Shown here piece by piece: positions 12,070 to 13,149 of a stretch of 13,149 nt of DNA (positions within the stretch are counted from its first letter, which is position 1; every line of letters begins with the position of its first letter). The DNA lies in contig DASPFY010000018.1 of assembly GCA_035620895.1 (NCBI GenBank), positions 1 through 13,149 of the forward strand, read 5' to 3'. The notes under the pieces are model-generated. The model made no database searches, was not told the DNA's origin, and saw nothing but the letters and a program-made list of their open reading frames with translations. The position numbers and the translations under genes are program-made. Origin of the DNA: TA-21 sp035620895. GTDB lineage: Archaea > Thermoproteota > Nitrososphaeria > Nitrososphaerales > Nitrososphaeraceae.

Positions 12070-13149
12070 AATATTCTTAAGTCAGTTGGCAATAGGAAGA
12101 AGTTTTTGCTATCTGGAGTTTTACTACTATTAACAATTCTGTTGGTCACAACTCATTTAGTCTTAAACCCAATAACAACAGTAAGGGCGGAAGAGGAAAA
12201 ACATACTGTTCCTCTAGATCAGATAGTAAGTGGTGGACCTCCTCCTGATGGTATTCCTTCAATAGATTCACCCAAATTCGTTTCAGTAAGTGACGGGAAT
12301 AAGTTTCTTGAAGATTCTGATAAAGTCGTTGGAATAAAACTTAACGGGGATATAAGGGCATATCCACTTCAAATTTTAGTGTGGCATGAAATAGTTAACG
12401 ATTATGTAGGTGACATTCCTGTGGCTGTCACTTATTGTCCACTTTGTTTTACCAATCAAGTATTCAATAGAACCGTTGATCACGCCGTTCTTGAATTTGG
12501 AACCTCTGGAAAGCTCTACAATAGCAATCTTGTAATGTATGACAGAACAAGCAAATCTCTTTGGAGTCAAGCCCTGCGAGAGGGAATTGTAGGAAGTTAT
12601 GCAGGTGTTAAACTTGAAAGAATACCTTTTGATGTGGCGTTCTGGAAAGACTGGAAGCAACTCTATCCAAATTCCAAAGTTCTCTCAAAAGATACCGGAT
12701 CCGCTCGACCTTATGGTGCAGATCCATATGAAGACTACTATACGAGTCCAGATATTTTATTTCCAATTTCTAATAGAGATAATAGAATTGGATTAAAAGA
12801 GATTGTAGTTGGACTCGAAAATGAGGGATTAAGTAAAGCTTACAAATTACAGGATATTGAGAAACTAAAAGTAATCAATGACCAACTAAATAATAAATCG
12901 GTAACGCTATTTTCATTGCATCCTCTAATGGCAAGGTTATTTGAATCTTCAGTCAATGGACAGACCTTAATTTTCCAATATAACTCTACTAGTAATAGCT
13001 TCACAGATGAGCAAACCGGAAGCCAATGGGATTTTGAAGGTAAATCGACTGAAGGTCAGCTGAAAGGGAAACAACTTTTGCGTTTACCATTTGATGAGGG
13101 TTATTGGTTCGAATGGGTAGCATTTCATCCAGGAACTAAAGTATACTAG
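12067..13149 (+). CDS. Secreted DUF3179 domain protein
   Basis: The 360-residue frame ends with TAG at the last base of the window. An N-terminal hydrophobic segment (13-33) is a signal peptide or anchor. The DUF3179 signatures are SGGPPPDGIPSIDSPKF (55-71), AYPLQILVWHEIVND (98-112), VTYCPLCFTNQVFNR (121-135), FGTSGKLYNSNLVMYDR (144-160) and SLWSQ (164-168). The conserved YCPLC (Cys124, Cys127) and His107 are intact; usual members have G after CPLC where this has F. The only start compatible with the upstream in-frame stop at 12061 is TTG at 12067. A GTGAT (12057-12061) matching the archaeal Shine-Dalgarno consensus precedes it by about 5 nt. The family is extracytoplasmic and has no known activity. 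It is the last gene of the CARF operon within the window. Confidence 0.88.
   Translation: MNILKSVGNRKKFLLSGVLLLLTILLVTTHLVLNPITTVRAEEEKHTVPLDQIVSGGPPPDGIPSIDSPKFVSVSDGNKFLEDSDKVVGIKLNGDIRAYPLQILVWHEIVNDYVGDIPVAVTYCPLCFTNQVFNRTVDHAVLEFGTSGKLYNSNLVMYDRTSKSLWSQALREGIVGSYAGVKLERIPFDVAFWKDWKQLYPNSKVLSKDTGSARPYGADPYEDYYTSPDILFPISNRDNRIGLKEIVVGLENEGLSKAYKLQDIEKLKVINDQLNNKSVTLFSLHPLMARLFESSVNGQTLIFQYNSTSNSFTDEQTGSQWDFEGKSTEGQLKGKQLLRLPFDEGYWFEWVAFHPGTKVY

Noticed and set aside
12060..12080. ATG start for the DUF3179 gene
   Set aside because: This ATG is out of frame and stops after six codons. The in-frame TTG at 12067 with an upstream Shine-Dalgarno-like GTGAT is the better start.

Overview
This window looks like a low-GC chromosome segment of an ammonia-oxidising archaeon of the Nitrososphaeria (Thaumarchaeota), most likely close to Nitrosocosmicus/Nitrososphaera. 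The reasons are AT-rich DNA, archaeal TATA boxes about 26-32 nt before start codons (leaderless or short-leader genes), T-rich gene ends, several TTG-start candidates, and a protein set typical of that group: DUF1059, a secreted PsbP-like protein, a secreted RTX protein, a two-repeat DUF7482-type secreted protein, a Csa3/DUF6293-like CARF regulator and DUF3179. The taxon is an inference from protein style; no rRNA, tRNA or other marker gene is present.

Layout. 1-670: a small DUF1059 protein and a 400-bp intergenic region. 670-2691: a ten-helix membrane protein with paired His motifs, a TetR-family regulator, and a 42-residue single-helix protein. The membrane gene's TATA box lies inside a near-perfect 30-bp palindrome that is a good TetR operator candidate. 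2692-3354: a long gene-free region with two copies of intergenic repeat elements. 3355-5188: a membrane-anchored protein of unknown family, a doubtful small ORF, and a secreted RTX (Ca-binding nonapeptide repeat) protein. 5512-6555 (minus): a secreted or anchored PsbP-like protein convergent to the RTX gene. 6984-8799: a conserved-looking 72-aa protein, a minus-strand helical protein of unknown function, and a membrane protein with two zinc ribbons. 8800-9484: another intergenic repeat copy, two adjacent perfect palindromes and a 50-aa membrane peptide. 9594-13149: a secreted two-repeat DUF7482-like protein, then a tight three-gene operon of CARF-wHTH regulator, a four-helix membrane protein with a Cys-Cys motif, and a secreted DUF3179 protein.

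How the genes may work together. Two regulatory modules stand out. One is the TetR gene plus the membrane protein whose promoter carries the palindrome. The other is the CARF-wHTH operon, which has no CRISPR array or cas gene in the window and is translationally coupled to two cell-envelope genes. The DUF7482-like gene just upstream shares a promoter motif with this operon at almost the same distance from the start codon, so the four may form one envelope or stress regulon.

The most unusual non-coding signal is a repeat family at 351-397, 2789-2830, 2919-3003 and 8971-9055, with a partial copy at 6731-6754. The two long copies carry a hairpin with a compensatory A-T/T-A change, which suggests a structured RNA or a mobile or regulatory intergenic element.
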